From: Oceanirhabdus sp. W0125-5
GTDB lineage: Bacteria; Bacillota; Clostridia; Clostridiales; Clostridiaceae
Direction: 5' to 3'
Assembly: GCF_027938815.1 (NCBI RefSeq)
Contig: NZ_CP115913.1
Location: forward strand, 4,808,001-4,872,000
DNA: 64,000 nucleotides
Numbering within the stretch: the stretch's first letter is position 1; each line of letters opens with the position of its first letter. Shown piece by piece: positions 16,397 to 25,055 of the stretch. The translations under genes and the position numbers were made by a program. A model generated the notes under the pieces. The model saw only the letters and a program-made list of their open reading frames with translations. It had not been told where the DNA came from and made no database searches.

Positions 16397-18089
16397 AGTG
16401 AAGTCCCCTATCTGAAATATCTAGGATAGCCTCATGAATTGATTCAGCTGTTGTTGGATGAGCATAGATAATATGACTTGCTTCTTCCTTCGTTACAGCT
16501 TTACCAATAAGGTTAGATACTGTTGCTATCATATCTGTAGCATGAGCACCCACAATTGAGCCACCTATTATTTGATCTTTTGTATTATCATAAATCAGTT
16601 TAACAAAACCTTCTATCTCTCCCATTGCAAGTGCTTTACCATTTGCCATAAGAGGGAATTTCCCAATACTATAATCAAATCCTTTAGCCTTAGCTTCTCT
16701 TTCTGTAATTCCAGTAGAACCTACTTCAGGTGTTGTGAATATTGCACTTGGTATATTATCATAATTCATTGATACATCCATTTCAGCAATATTTTCTATG
16801 GCAACTATACCTTGATGAGAAGCCACATGAGCCAGCTGAACAATATTTGTAATATCCCCTATTGCGTAAATATTTAAATTTGAGGTTAACATTCTTTCAT
16901 TAACAGCAATTCCATTTTTTCTTTCATTTAGTTTAACATCAAGCTTTTCAAGGTCTAATGAATCAAGATTGGCTTTTCTTCCAACTGCCATCATTACTTT
17001 TTCACTTGTTATATAATGACTGTCATCACCTATAGTTATTTCAGTAATAAACTCATTATCTAATGTTTTTCTTATAGCCGAAGCGCTAGCTCCTTCATGA
17101 ATATGAATCCCCTTTTCAAGAGCTGCATTTTTAACCACTTCAATCACATCATCATCTAAAACAGAAAGAATTTTTGGCATATACTCAACAACGTGAACTT
17201 TTGCTCCTAATTCATTTAAAATAAAGGCAAACTCCATACCAATAACACCGCCACCTATGATAGTGATTGATTTTGGCACTTCTGTCATCTCTAATAAATT
17301 TTTGCTTGTACTAATTCCTTCTAAATCTGCCCCTTCAATATTTATTGAACTAGGACTAGACCCAGCAGCAATAATCAAATTCTTAAACTGAATTGTGGCA
17401 TTAACTTTCTTATTATTAACTGTAATAGTGTCCTTATCCTTTACAACTGCTTTACCTTTAATAACTTTAATATTATTTGAGGACATAAGATGTTCAATAC
17501 CACCAACAAGTGTACTAACAACATTATTCTTTCGATCAATTATTTTTTCCATAGATATTTCATAGTCAGAAACTTTAAATCCATACTCCTCAGCATGTTT
17601 AATATGATTTAAAACATTAACACTATGTGCAATAGATTTCGTAGGAATACAACCATAATTTAAGCAAGTTCCACCTAATTTATCCTCTTCAATTAAAACA
17701 ACATCTAACCCTAGTTGTGCTCCCCTAATTGCTGCCACATAACCACCAGGTCCTCCACCGATAATAAGTACATCTGGCTCTAGTGTTTCTTGTTTAGGTT
17801 TTGCTAGCCCAAAAGTATATCCTTTTTTCTGCGGTTCAGCAGCTTTAACTTCTTCACCTTCAATACTTCCAATGATTTCATTCTTTTTAATAACTTGTCC
17901 TTCAACTATATTCAATTCTTTAATTGTTCCATTATATTTTGATATATATTTTAAAGCACCTTTTCCCGATTCAATAGTAAAAATAACATCACCTGATTTA
18001 AGGTATTCTCCTGCTTTTATATTAATTTTTCCAACCTTACCTTCTGTATCATGACCAGATAATTTTTCTATCTTCAATTTAAATTCCAT
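16389..18089 (-). CDS. lpdA: Dihydrolipoyl dehydrogenase with N-terminal lipoyl domain
   Basis: 566 aa. Residues 1-75 form a lipoyl/biotinyl domain with the modifiable Lys in IESGKGALKY (K43). After a short linker comes the flavoprotein: FAD motif IIGGGPGGYVAA (about 106-117), redox disulfide GGTCLNYGCIPTK, NAD motif IIGGGVIGMEFA, and the C-terminal catalytic pair in HPTTAESIHEA. It reoxidises dihydrolipoamide with NAD+. No E2 or glycine-cleavage genes are nearby. It shares a tight unit with lplA. A structured repeat lies upstream. Confidence 0.92.
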   Translation of the reverse strand: MEFKLKIEKLSGHDTEGKVGKINIKAGEYLKSGDVIFTIESGKGALKYISKYNGTIKELNIVEGQVIKKNEIIGSIEGEEVKAAEPQKKGYTFGLAKPKQETLEPDVLIIGGGPGGYVAAIRGAQLGLDVVLIEEDKLGGTCLNYGCIPTKSIAHSVNVLNHIKHAEEYGFKVSDYEISMEKIIDRKNNVVSTLVGGIEHLMSSNNIKVIKGKAVVKDKDTITVNNKKVNATIQFKNLIIAAGSSPSSINIEGADLEGISTSKNLLEMTEVPKSITIIGGGVIGMEFAFILNELGAKVHVVEYMPKILSVLDDDVIEVVKNAALEKGIHIHEGASASAIRKTLDNEFITEITIGDDSHYITSEKVMMAVGRKANLDSLDLEKLDVKLNERKNGIAVNERMLTSNLNIYAIGDITNIVQLAHVASHQGIVAIENIAEMDVSMNYDNIPSAIFTTPEVGSTGITEREAKAKGFDYSIGKFPLMANGKALAMGEIEGFVKLIYDNTKDQIIGGSIVGAHATDMIATVSNLIGKAVTKEEASHIIYAHPTTAESIHEAILDISDRGLHFG

Positions 18090-18104
18090 AATTTCCTCCT
18101 GTTA

Positions 18105-18369
18105 AAAAAGCACGTTTCACGTGCTTTTTAAGTTGACAGTTGATAGTTGAAAACGATGGGTATTTCTGCTTATGCAGAAACTACATTTTATTGTTCTTTA
18201 TACAAGATAGGTTTACTCATTTTATCTAGAATAAAATATTGTATTCAAACTACAATGTTTCATTTCAAATGAAACGAGTAAAATATCATTGTCCAAGGAA
18301 TAATACAATTAAAATTTCTCGTAGAGAAATGTCATTCGTTGTCCACTGTCCATTGTCCACTGTCAACTA
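18105..18369 (+). repeat. Structured intergenic repeat, copy C (complete)
   Basis: It opens with a perfect hairpin AAAAAGCACGT-TTC-ACGTGCTTTTT (18105-18129). The left heptad arm (18133-18155) is TGACAGT, TGATAGT, TGAAAAC. Hairpin 1 is TTTCTGC/GCAGAAA (18163-18180), hairpin 2 ATTTTAT/ATAAAAT (18219-18237), then ATTGTA/TACAAT, hairpin 3 GTTTCATT/AATGAAAC (18257-18275) and hairpin 4 ATTTCTC/GAGAAAT (18314-18330). The right arm (about 18338-18369) repeats GTCCACT/GTCCATT units complementary in type to the left arm. It lies between lpdA's start and the stop of the next minus-strand gene. Confidence 0.85.
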
Positions 18370-18383
18370 TGTTTTTAATCTTT

Positions 18384-18737
18384 CTACTTAAAGTCGCCTT
18401 CGAATTCTTCAATACATTCTTTTAATAATGTTACAGAGTAAGCCATTGCTGGTCCTCCACCAAATGCAACTGAAATCATAGCTGCTTCTAATATTTCTTC
18501 TTTAGTTGCACCTGCTTCAAATGCTTTGTATGAGTGATATACGATACAATATTCGCATCTGTTATAACATGCAATACCTATGCTGATTAATTCTTTTGTT
18601 TTTAAATCTACTGCTTTAGGCTCATATGCTGCACCTAATAATCCCATGAACGCTCCTACTTGCTCTGGATTTGTAGCTGAAAGACCTTCTAATCCACCAA
18701 CAAAACTATTTAACATTTCTCTAACATTGTATTTCAT
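18384..18737 (-). CDS. Carboxymuconolactone decarboxylase/AhpD family protein
   Basis: 117 aa, the usual size. The signature CYNRCEYCIVYHSYKAFEAG (about residues 56-75) contains the CxxC and His of AhpD-type alkylhydroperoxidases, followed by ATKEEILEAAMISVAFGGGP. It is probably a thiol-dependent peroxidase or disulfide reductase in the cytoplasm. The neighbouring MarR regulator, 101 bp upstream on the same strand, may control it in response to oxidants. Confidence 0.85.
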   Translation of the reverse strand: MKYNVREMLNSFVGGLEGLSATNPEQVGAFMGLLGAAYEPKAVDLKTKELISIGIACYNRCEYCIVYHSYKAFEAGATKEEILEAAMISVAFGGGPAMAYSVTLLKECIEEFEGDFK

Positions 18738-18838
18738 AATTATACCCCTCCTAGAATTACTTGCTTACGCAATATTAAGTATAGCAAACATTTTAGTAAA
18801 TATCAAACAATATCTCAAAAAAATAAAAGAGGACATAA

Positions 18839-19228
18839 TTATACGTCCTCTTCAACAACATTTGCCTTCATTTTCAGCAGCACTTCTTCAAATATCCTTA
18901 ACTCTTCTTGAGAAATCCCTTTAGTTAAATCTTCATTGAATTTAACACCTATAGGTAAACATTCTTCAATTAATTCCTGACCTTTTTCAGTTAAATTAAC
19001 ATAAATAATTCGTCTATCCTTATTACTACGCTCTTTAATTACTAATCCATCTCTCTCAAGTCTATCTAATAAACGACCAATACTAGAATCTTTAACACTC
19101 ATCATATTAGATAAGCTTCTTTGAGATATTGAAGGATTTTCTTTAATATAATAAAGTGCAATCCATTGTATTCTTGTTATGCCTGTATTTTGTAACCTTC
19201 GCCCGAAGGATTCAGAGATCTGTTTCAT
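18839..19228 (-). CDS. MarR family transcriptional regulator
   Basis: 129 aa winged helix: ITRIQWIALYYIKENPSISQ, recognition helix LSNMMSVKDSSIGRLLDRLE, wing KERSNKDRRIIYVNLTEKG. MarR proteins are dimeric repressors released by phenolics or oxidation. The N-terminus is a little short for MarR (about 140 aa is usual), but the ATG at 19228 follows GAGGGAG. The AhpD-like gene downstream is the natural target candidate. Confidence 0.85.
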   Translation of the reverse strand: MKQISESFGRRLQNTGITRIQWIALYYIKENPSISQRSLSNMMSVKDSSIGRLLDRLERDGLVIKERSNKDRRIIYVNLTEKGQELIEECLPIGVKFNEDLTKGISQEELRIFEEVLLKMKANVVEEDV

Positions 19229-19390
19229 GACTCCCTCTGTTATATAGTTAACTCATTTATTTAGATTAAAAAACATATACGTCCTCCCAGTTGATATTAT
19301 CCTTAATGATTATAATGTAAATATGATAAAAGTTCAATAAATTCCATACATATCCACACATTCTTTGGATATATTAATAATTAATTACTC

Positions 19391-19852
19391 CTAATCCTTT
19401 ATTCTTGAATTTTGATAAGCGAATAATACCCCAAATAAAATATAAAGTATTGTCCAACTTTTAAATATATAAATTACCCCATTCATAATTGTATTAGGAT
19501 CATTCAAGTTTATAACCATCAGTACTTTTACACCATATTCTTGTGCTGCCAAATACACCACGTAAATATATACTATAAACTGTCCTATAATACAAGAGAT
19601 AATAGTGCAAATTACTGCTGCAATTGAAAAAAATATATGTTTACCTCTTCCATGATTTCTTACTACAATTGCAATAAAATACCCAACTAAACCATGTATA
19701 ATTATACTTGTACTCCCTAAAAGTATACTTGCTAAAGCAAAAAATATACTCCCTAAGATGGCTCCAATTATTCCTGCTAGAAGTCCTGCAAAGGGTCTTT
19801 CAAATTCTATCTCTTTTCCTATTTCAATTTCCTTAATATTAGTTTGCCCCAC
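19391..19852 (-). CDS. Four-TM membrane protein of unknown function
   Basis: 153 aa. A 20-residue acidic cytoplasmic N-terminus precedes about four hydrophobic segments (GLLAGIIGAILGSIFFALAS; IHGLVGYFIAIVV; IFFSIAAVICTIISCIIGQF; and WTILYILFGVLFAY). I do not recognise the family. It stands alone with an SD before the ATG. Confidence 0.6.
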   Translation of the reverse strand: MGQTNIKEIEIGKEIEFERPFAGLLAGIIGAILGSIFFALASILLGSTSIIIHGLVGYFIAIVVRNHGRGKHIFFSIAAVICTIISCIIGQFIVYIYVVYLAAQEYGVKVLMVINLNDPNTIMNGVIYIFKSWTILYILFGVLFAYQNSRIKD

Positions 19853-19955
19853 ATTTTTCCCTCCATTCCATAATGATTAATTAATATCATTTTATAATAT
19901 TTATACTATAATCTTTTTATATAAAATTCAATAGTTATGCTTTTTCACAATAAAA

Positions 19956-19983
19956 ATGGATAGTGTTCTTATACACTATCCAT
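19956..19983 (-). terminator. Terminator of the RiPP operon
   Basis: ATGGATAGTGT (19956-19966) pairs with ACACTATCCAT (19973-19983). A U-tract follows on the minus strand (A-run 19952-19956). The outer bases ATGGATAG...CTATCC-TCTTAAT match the hairpin after the precursor gene (24323-24348). Confidence 0.85.
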
Positions 19984-19992
19984 CTTAATAAG

Positions 19993-21249
19993 TTATCTTT
20001 TTATAACTCCACTTTCTTTTACTTTTTTTAATTTTCTTGTGTAATCACACAACCTCTTTGATATCCCCTTTCTATCACCACATTCAATTAATGACACCCC
20101 ATCACATCGTACACAGAAATCTTTCACATCACAGCTGTCACATTCTTGATTAGGATTATTATTTTCAAGAAACCTTTCACATTCTAAAGAACTCCATATT
20201 TCCATCAAACTGTTTTTCGTAATATTTCCAATTGGATGTGCACCCATTAGTTCACAAATGGACACGTCGCCCCTTGAACTTATTGAACACCTTTCTCTTC
20301 CACAACTTGTACAAGGATTACATTTATCATTAATTTCGATTATTTTTTCATCATACAACCGTTTTAATTGCTCATCACTTAAATTAAAATCTTCTGATTT
20401 TGAAGCTGTTAAATTTGAATATATATAAGAAATACTCTTATTTAGCTGTAAATTATACTTTTTTTCAAACTGCTTAAGTTCTAAAGCATCCTCAAAAGTA
20501 TTATTATTATAATTGAACTGAATAATAGTATCTATCCCATTTTCATTCAACAGTTTTATATTATTTATTACCTTTTGAGGATCAATTTCTCTTCTACAAA
20601 AATCTGCATATGTCTCTTTACTTAATCCATATAATGTTATACATACACTATCAAGATTAGTATATTTTTTTAGTTTTGAAACAATCTTCTCATCTATTAA
20701 TATACCATTACTGTTTATTGTAAAAGTAAACCCACTTCGATCAATAAAGTCTAATAAATCAAAAATATTCTTATATAATAAGGCTTCCCCACCTGTAATC
20801 ATTATGTTGTAACACCCTAAATTCTTAAGCTGAATAACTACATCTTTCCATTGTTCTATAGTCAGTTTTTCTCTTTTTTCCCTTTCAAATTCATTGTAAC
20901 AATGTCTACATCTTAAATTACACTCATCTGTTATAACTAACCCTGCTTTGTGTATTGTATATTTTCTATCATATATTTCCCATAAAACTGTCTTTTCAAC
21001 TTGTAATTTTCCTTCGCCTTTTTTTATTAAATTATGTTTTTCAAATTCCTTTAAATAATCACTAAGGAGTTCATGTGAAATACCAGTCTCTTCTACTATT
21101 TCTTTCTCAGTAATACCTTCCATTATACCTTTCCACATATTCATAACTTCTTTTTTTAATCTATACTGCTTACCATTTTTACCTTTAATTACAAGAATCT
21201 CTCTCCCCTTTAACCTCGTAGTAACATCTTCACAAATATGATACTTCAT
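19993..21249 (-). CDS. Radical SAM/SPASM RiPP maturase 2
   Basis: 418 aa. An N-terminal winged-helix region (about 1-95, LKGREILVIKGKNGKQYRLK...) looks like a PqqD/RRE peptide-recognition domain. The radical SAM core has ITDECNLRCRHCYNE (CxxxCxxC) and MITGGEALLY. The C-terminal SPASM region has Cys in NPCTSCGRERCSISSRGDVS, ICELMG and CDSCDVKDFCVRCDG, binding extra FeS clusters. Such enzymes install thioether or C-C crosslinks in ribosomal peptides. The ATG overlaps the previous stop (ATGA), so it is translationally coupled. It is the last gene of the operon. Confidence 0.88.
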   Translation of the reverse strand: MKYHICEDVTTRLKGREILVIKGKNGKQYRLKKEVMNMWKGIMEGITEKEIVEETGISHELLSDYLKEFEKHNLIKKGEGKLQVEKTVLWEIYDRKYTIHKAGLVITDECNLRCRHCYNEFEREKREKLTIEQWKDVVIQLKNLGCYNIMITGGEALLYKNIFDLLDFIDRSGFTFTINSNGILIDEKIVSKLKKYTNLDSVCITLYGLSKETYADFCRREIDPQKVINNIKLLNENGIDTIIQFNYNNNTFEDALELKQFEKKYNLQLNKSISYIYSNLTASKSEDFNLSDEQLKRLYDEKIIEINDKCNPCTSCGRERCSISSRGDVSICELMGAHPIGNITKNSLMEIWSSLECERFLENNNPNQECDSCDVKDFCVRCDGVSLIECGDRKGISKRLCDYTRKLKKVKESGVIKR

Positions 21250-22529
21250 ATTACCCCCTCCTCTCTTGCAGCGCTATATGCTGATTTTGCTCTAATACAC
21301 ATTATCTCATCTTTTATATTTTTATACTCATGATTCTCCCACACCATAGCAGGACATCTAGTACAGTACTCCTTATACTTACATCCTATACATTCTTTGG
21401 GGTTATATTGTTTAACTGCCTCTAACAATTTCATCATCTTACTGTTATTCCATATTTCCTTAATTGATGAGTTTGCTATGTTTCCAAAGGAAAAATTAAT
21501 ATACTCACATGGATACACTTCTCCATCACTTTTAATAACAAGAACTTCACGCCCTGCACCACATTTAATATCATAAGGTCTCTCAAGAATTTCATCTCTA
21601 AATAAGCCCTTTAATGTATCCATTTTTACTCCAAATTTAATAGGGTCTCTACTTCCCCCTCTAGTTGGAAAGATTCTATAATCTAAATTCATTTCAACAT
21701 TTATACTTTCTAATAATTCCTTAGTTTTTTTAATTTCATTAGCATTTTCTTCAAATACCACATAGTTAACCACACATTTTTTATTTTGTTGACCTAACTT
21801 TCTTAAAACATTAATTGTTTTATCATATGATCCTATACTTCTAGTAATACTATCATGGGTTATTTCATTAAATCCATAAATACTCGATTGAATTTGTGTT
21901 ATATGTCTATCTTCTATCTTCTGAATAATTTCTTCATCTATTAATGTACAGTTTGTTATTATATTTACAATAAATCCTTTATCCAATGTAAGATCTATAA
22001 TCTCAAAGATATCATCTCTATTGAATATTTCTCCTCCTGAATATGTTATTGTTAATGCACCTATTTCTTTAAGTTCATCCAATAATTTATTAAGGTTAGA
22101 GACATCAAACTCATTCTTCCTTTCTTCAATATAACAATGTTTACATCTTAAATTACATTTTTCAGTTAACTCAATCAAAACTCTATTAACTACTCTCTTT
22201 TGATTACATATTTTTTCGTAAGTACTATTCTGAGGTGTAAATCTTTTTTCTCCTTTATATTCCCAATTGGGGGAAGAGATTAATTTTGTTATAAATAGCT
22301 TGTCCAAAAATATCATTAATTGCTCTACTTTATCTTCATTATCCAAAGAACAAATATCAATTAATTCATTTACTGTAGTTCCTTTATGTAAGTGATTCCA
22401 TATTTTTTTCATAACTTCATTAAAAGTATATATATCTCCTGTTTTTCTATCTATTAAAGTAAATTTTCCTTGAATATCTCTAGCTATAACGCTCTCGTTT
22501 ACTACAATAATCTTTTCATTATTATCCAT
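21246..22529 (-). CDS. Radical SAM/SPASM RiPP maturase 1
   Basis: 427 aa from the ATG at 22529 (SD AGGTG, 7 nt); a GTG three codons earlier is less likely. Residues about 1-90 form a PqqD-like recognition domain (TGDIYTFNEVMKKIWNHLHK). The radical SAM motif is ELTEKCNLRCKHCYIEE, with TITYSGGEIF. The SPASM region contains IKCGAGREVLVIKSDGEVYP, CEYINFSFGN and ECIGCKYKEYCTRCPAMVW. Having a recognition domain of its own in each maturase suggests both act on the same leader. Confidence 0.88.
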   Translation of the reverse strand: MDNNEKIIVVNESVIARDIQGKFTLIDRKTGDIYTFNEVMKKIWNHLHKGTTVNELIDICSLDNEDKVEQLMIFLDKLFITKLISSPNWEYKGEKRFTPQNSTYEKICNQKRVVNRVLIELTEKCNLRCKHCYIEERKNEFDVSNLNKLLDELKEIGALTITYSGGEIFNRDDIFEIIDLTLDKGFIVNIITNCTLIDEEIIQKIEDRHITQIQSSIYGFNEITHDSITRSIGSYDKTINVLRKLGQQNKKCVVNYVVFEENANEIKKTKELLESINVEMNLDYRIFPTRGGSRDPIKFGVKMDTLKGLFRDEILERPYDIKCGAGREVLVIKSDGEVYPCEYINFSFGNIANSSIKEIWNNSKMMKLLEAVKQYNPKECIGCKYKEYCTRCPAMVWENHEYKNIKDEIMCIRAKSAYSAAREEGVI

Positions 22530-22568
22530 ATCTTTCACCTACCATTATGTATTTGAACTTATCAATTT

Positions 22569-24293
22569 TTAAAAAGATTCTATTGCTACCTCGTTTGAGT
22601 AATTATAATTTTCAATAAATTCTCTATAATCTTCAAAAACTCTTATATCCTTATCATTTACCCAGAAAATTTTATCAAAGTAATCCATATCAGTTATCCT
22701 ATGAGAAATAAAAATTGCTGTCTTATCACTACAAAATTCTTTGAGATATAACCATATTTTCTTTTCTGTATCCATATCTAACCCTTTAAAAATTTCATCA
22801 AATATAATAATTGGCGGATTTTGTATAAACAACCTAGCTATTGACAACCTCTGTTTTTGTCCACCTGATATATTTGCTCCATTATTCCCTATATATTCTT
22901 CAAGACCATTTTCTAGAGAATTAACAAATTCTTTTAATCCCACTTTTTCTAATGCATTAAATATTTCATCATCACCTACATCAGGATCAACGATTTTAAA
23001 ATTATCTCTAATATTACCATCAATTATAAAAGGATCTTGAGTTAAATAACCAATATTATATCTTAGTTCTTTAATGTTAATATGATTAATATTTATGTTA
23101 TCAATTAATATTTCTCCTTGTGATACCTTATAGAACTTTTTCAATATATATGAGAGAGTACTTTTACCTATTCCGCTCTTGCCAGTCAATAGAATTTGCT
23201 CTTTTCCTTGTATATTAAGATTTACTCCATTAAAAATCGTCTTATCATCATAGCTAAAATCTATATCCTTAAATTGAATATTTCCGCTGTAATCTGTATT
23301 TTTCATATCACCCTCAAATTCCTCACATCCATAATCAAAATATTCAAAAAATCTTTCCACTGAAACAGTGGTTTTATTTATTCCAGTAATAGTCTTTGTA
23401 AGATTTAATATTGGAGTATATATATATTTTAAATAGCTATTAAATGCTATGAGTGCTCCTATTGATAAATGATTTTGTAATACCATGTACCCACCAATCC
23501 CCAAAGTGATAATTCTATTCATATTTGATAAAATGGATACAATTACATGAAGAGTATAGGCCGTCATCTCTGTCTTTATCATTTGATTTCTAAGATCAAC
23601 TCCAATTTTATTATGCTTTTTAATTTCCTGTTCTTCTGTACAGAAGTTCTTTACTAAGAGTATCTTTGAGAAACAATTAAAGAAAAATCCCAATAAATTT
23701 GTCTGCTGTTCTCTTAAAACCTTAGTATATTTTCTCAATTTATTAGTAAAATAATTGTTTAAAATAACAAAAATAGGTACTGTTATAATAGAAATTACTC
23801 CAAGAATCAAATTCATTTTAATCATTATAAAAAATACTACGATAAGCAAGATTATGTTATTAAAAACATTGTTAATCACGTAAGAAATTAATGTATGTAT
23901 ATGACAAGCATCTTCATTTAATCTACTACTAATATCCCCAACTTTCTTTTTATTAAAAAACTCCAATCTTTTATCTAAAAGATTTTCAAACAATGATTCT
24001 CTAGACTTTATTCCAACATCTGAACAAAACACAGCATAAAAATAATTTGAAATATACCCTAATATATTTCCTAACAAGAAAGCAATACTCATTGCACTAA
24101 TTACTAATAACATTCCATTAAAATCTTTCTTTTCTAATACATCATCTATTAATATTTTTAAGAGAATAGGTTGTACTAAATTTAATAATGTTACTACTTG
24201 ATTTAGTATTAAAGCTATTATATTCTTTTTAAGATTTCCTTTAACAAAAGGATAAATTCTTTTAATCAATTTTTTATATAATTTTATGCCCAT
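22569..24293 (-). CDS. ABC transporter, fused permease and ATPase (RiPP exporter)
   Basis: 574 aa. Residues 1-310 form a six-helix type I exporter domain. The ATPase has Walker A LLTGKSGIGKSTLS, signature NISGGQKQRLSIAR and Walker B IIIFDEIFKGLD. There is no N-terminal C39 peptidase, so it exports without removing the leader. Position between precursor and maturases points to secretion of the mature peptide. SD GAGGTG precedes the ATG. Confidence 0.9.
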   Translation of the reverse strand: MGIKLYKKLIKRIYPFVKGNLKKNIIALILNQVVTLLNLVQPILLKILIDDVLEKKDFNGMLLVISAMSIAFLLGNILGYISNYFYAVFCSDVGIKSRESLFENLLDKRLEFFNKKKVGDISSRLNEDACHIHTLISYVINNVFNNIILLIVVFFIMIKMNLILGVISIITVPIFVILNNYFTNKLRKYTKVLREQQTNLLGFFFNCFSKILLVKNFCTEEQEIKKHNKIGVDLRNQMIKTEMTAYTLHVIVSILSNMNRIITLGIGGYMVLQNHLSIGALIAFNSYLKYIYTPILNLTKTITGINKTTVSVERFFEYFDYGCEEFEGDMKNTDYSGNIQFKDIDFSYDDKTIFNGVNLNIQGKEQILLTGKSGIGKSTLSYILKKFYKVSQGEILIDNININHINIKELRYNIGYLTQDPFIIDGNIRDNFKIVDPDVGDDEIFNALEKVGLKEFVNSLENGLEEYIGNNGANISGGQKQRLSIARLFIQNPPIIIFDEIFKGLDMDTEKKIWLYLKEFCSDKTAIFISHRITDMDYFDKIFWVNDKDIRVFEDYREFIENYNYSNEVAIESF

Positions 24294-24322
24294 TACCCAT
24301 CACCTCTTCTTTATATTAAGAT

Positions 24323-24348
24323 GGATAGCATTCTCTTGAATACTATCC
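24323..24348 (-). terminator. Partial terminator/attenuator after the precursor gene
   Basis: GGATAG-c-ATTC (24323-24333) pairs with GAAT-a-CTATCC (24338-24348). The tail on the minus strand is U-poor, so read-through is expected: high precursor mRNA and lower enzyme mRNA. The hairpin shares its outer sequence with the operon terminator at 19956-19983. Confidence 0.6.
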
Positions 24349-24366
24349 TTCTTAATAATTTATATT

Positions 24367-24483
24367 CTATTTTTCATCTGCTTCTAATTCGCCTGTATGG
24401 ATATGACAACCTGGTCCTGGGCACTGATATCCTTCACCTGGTGCGATAACTTCATTTTCTAATACTTCAAAATTTGGTAACAT
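24367..24483 (-). CDS. RiPP precursor peptide (38 aa)
   Basis: 38 codons with a strong SD (AGGAGG) 9 nt before the ATG. The leader-like part begins MLPNFEVLENEVIAPGEG. The C-terminal part reads YQCPGPGCHIHTGELEADEK. The probable core therefore has two Cys four residues apart framing Pro-Gly repeats, followed by His-Ile-His-Thr. No double-Gly cleavage site is obvious apart from PGEG. It is the first gene of an operon with an ABC exporter and two radical SAM/SPASM enzymes, which is why I call it a precursor. The crosslink type cannot be read from sequence; I do not recognise the family. Confidence 0.8.
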   Translation of the reverse strand: MLPNFEVLENEVIAPGEGYQCPGPGCHIHTGELEADEK

Positions 24484-24509
24484 AACTTTATTCCTCCTAT
24501 CAATATTTT

Positions 24510-24548
24510 ATTTATCGTTTTCAATCCGGATTAATACTAACGATAAAT
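24510..24548 (-). promoter_or_regulatory. 10-bp perfect inverted repeat upstream of the RiPP precursor
   Basis: ATTTATCGTT (24510-24519) and AACGATAAAT (24539-24548) are exact complements with 19 bp between them, just upstream of the precursor SD. It could be an operator for a dimeric regulator or a 5' UTR stem. Confidence 0.5.
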
Positions 24549-24817
24549 AAATTATACATTATCTTCCAGAAACTTTTCAATAAGTTAATTTGTATTTTTT
24601 ACTATTTGTTTCCATCATTCTTCTTTAATGTATTGTAAAATAGAAATTTTCTTTTCGGGTAAATTTTCATTTTTATTTTTTGTTGCAAAATAAAATTTCT
24701 ATCAAATTCTAATTATAGGCAAATTCCCAAGATATATGAAGCAATAATTATCATTAAAATATTGTTGAAAAAAAATAACTTGTCCAGTTAACAAAAATAA
24801 GAATCTAAAAAATTAAA
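24549..24817. other. Intergenic region upstream of the RiPP operon
   Basis: AT-rich with no credible ORF; presumably holds the operon promoter. It contains a short motif TGTTGAAAAA...ACTTGTCCA (24764-24789) that recurs at about 29997-30020. Confidence 0.4.
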
Positions 24818-24889
24818 AACCATACCTCAAATGCTTTCCCTACATGATTAATTCATATAGTGAAAAGCATTACTAAACATAGTATGGTT
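24818..24889 (-). terminator. Nested terminator of the Cys-rich small protein gene
   Basis: The outer stem AACCATAC (24818-24825) pairs with GTATGGTT (24882-24889); an inner stem ATGCTTT (24831-24837) pairs with AAAGCAT (24864-24870). A U-rich tail follows on the minus strand (from AATTAAAAA, 24811-24819). Confidence 0.65.
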
Positions 24890-24899
24890 GTTTTACCTT

Positions 24900-25055
24900 T
24901 TACTCACCTTCAACATTTCCTTCATAGAGCCAATCATCAGGATCTATACACATATCGCCAATCCCTCTTAAACAATTGTACTCTAAACACCAACCTCCAT
25001 CATCATTTTTCCCCTCAAAACAGGTACAATTTGTACAATACATGTCTTTTTCCAT
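24900..25055 (-). CDS. Cys-rich 51-aa small protein
   Basis: 51 codons with an optimal SD (AGGAGG, 6 nt) and its own terminator. It starts MEKDMYCTNCTCFEGKNDDG and has six Cys (7, 10, 12, 23, 28, 36), with the CxxCxC and CxxxxC spacing expected of a small zinc-binding or disulfide knot protein. The rest is acidic (MCIDPDDWLYEG). I do not recognise the family. It lies directly upstream of the RiPP operon on the same strand but appears to be a separate transcript. It could be an accessory metal protein or an unrelated gene. Confidence 0.7.
   Translation of the reverse strand: MEKDMYCTNCTCFEGKNDDGGWCLEYNCLRGIGDMCIDPDDWLYEGNVEGE

Noticed and set aside
18580..18924. Plus-strand 114-codon ORF opposite the AhpD-like and MarR genes
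   Set aside because: It spans two clear minus-strand genes and the intergenic gap, with no SD.
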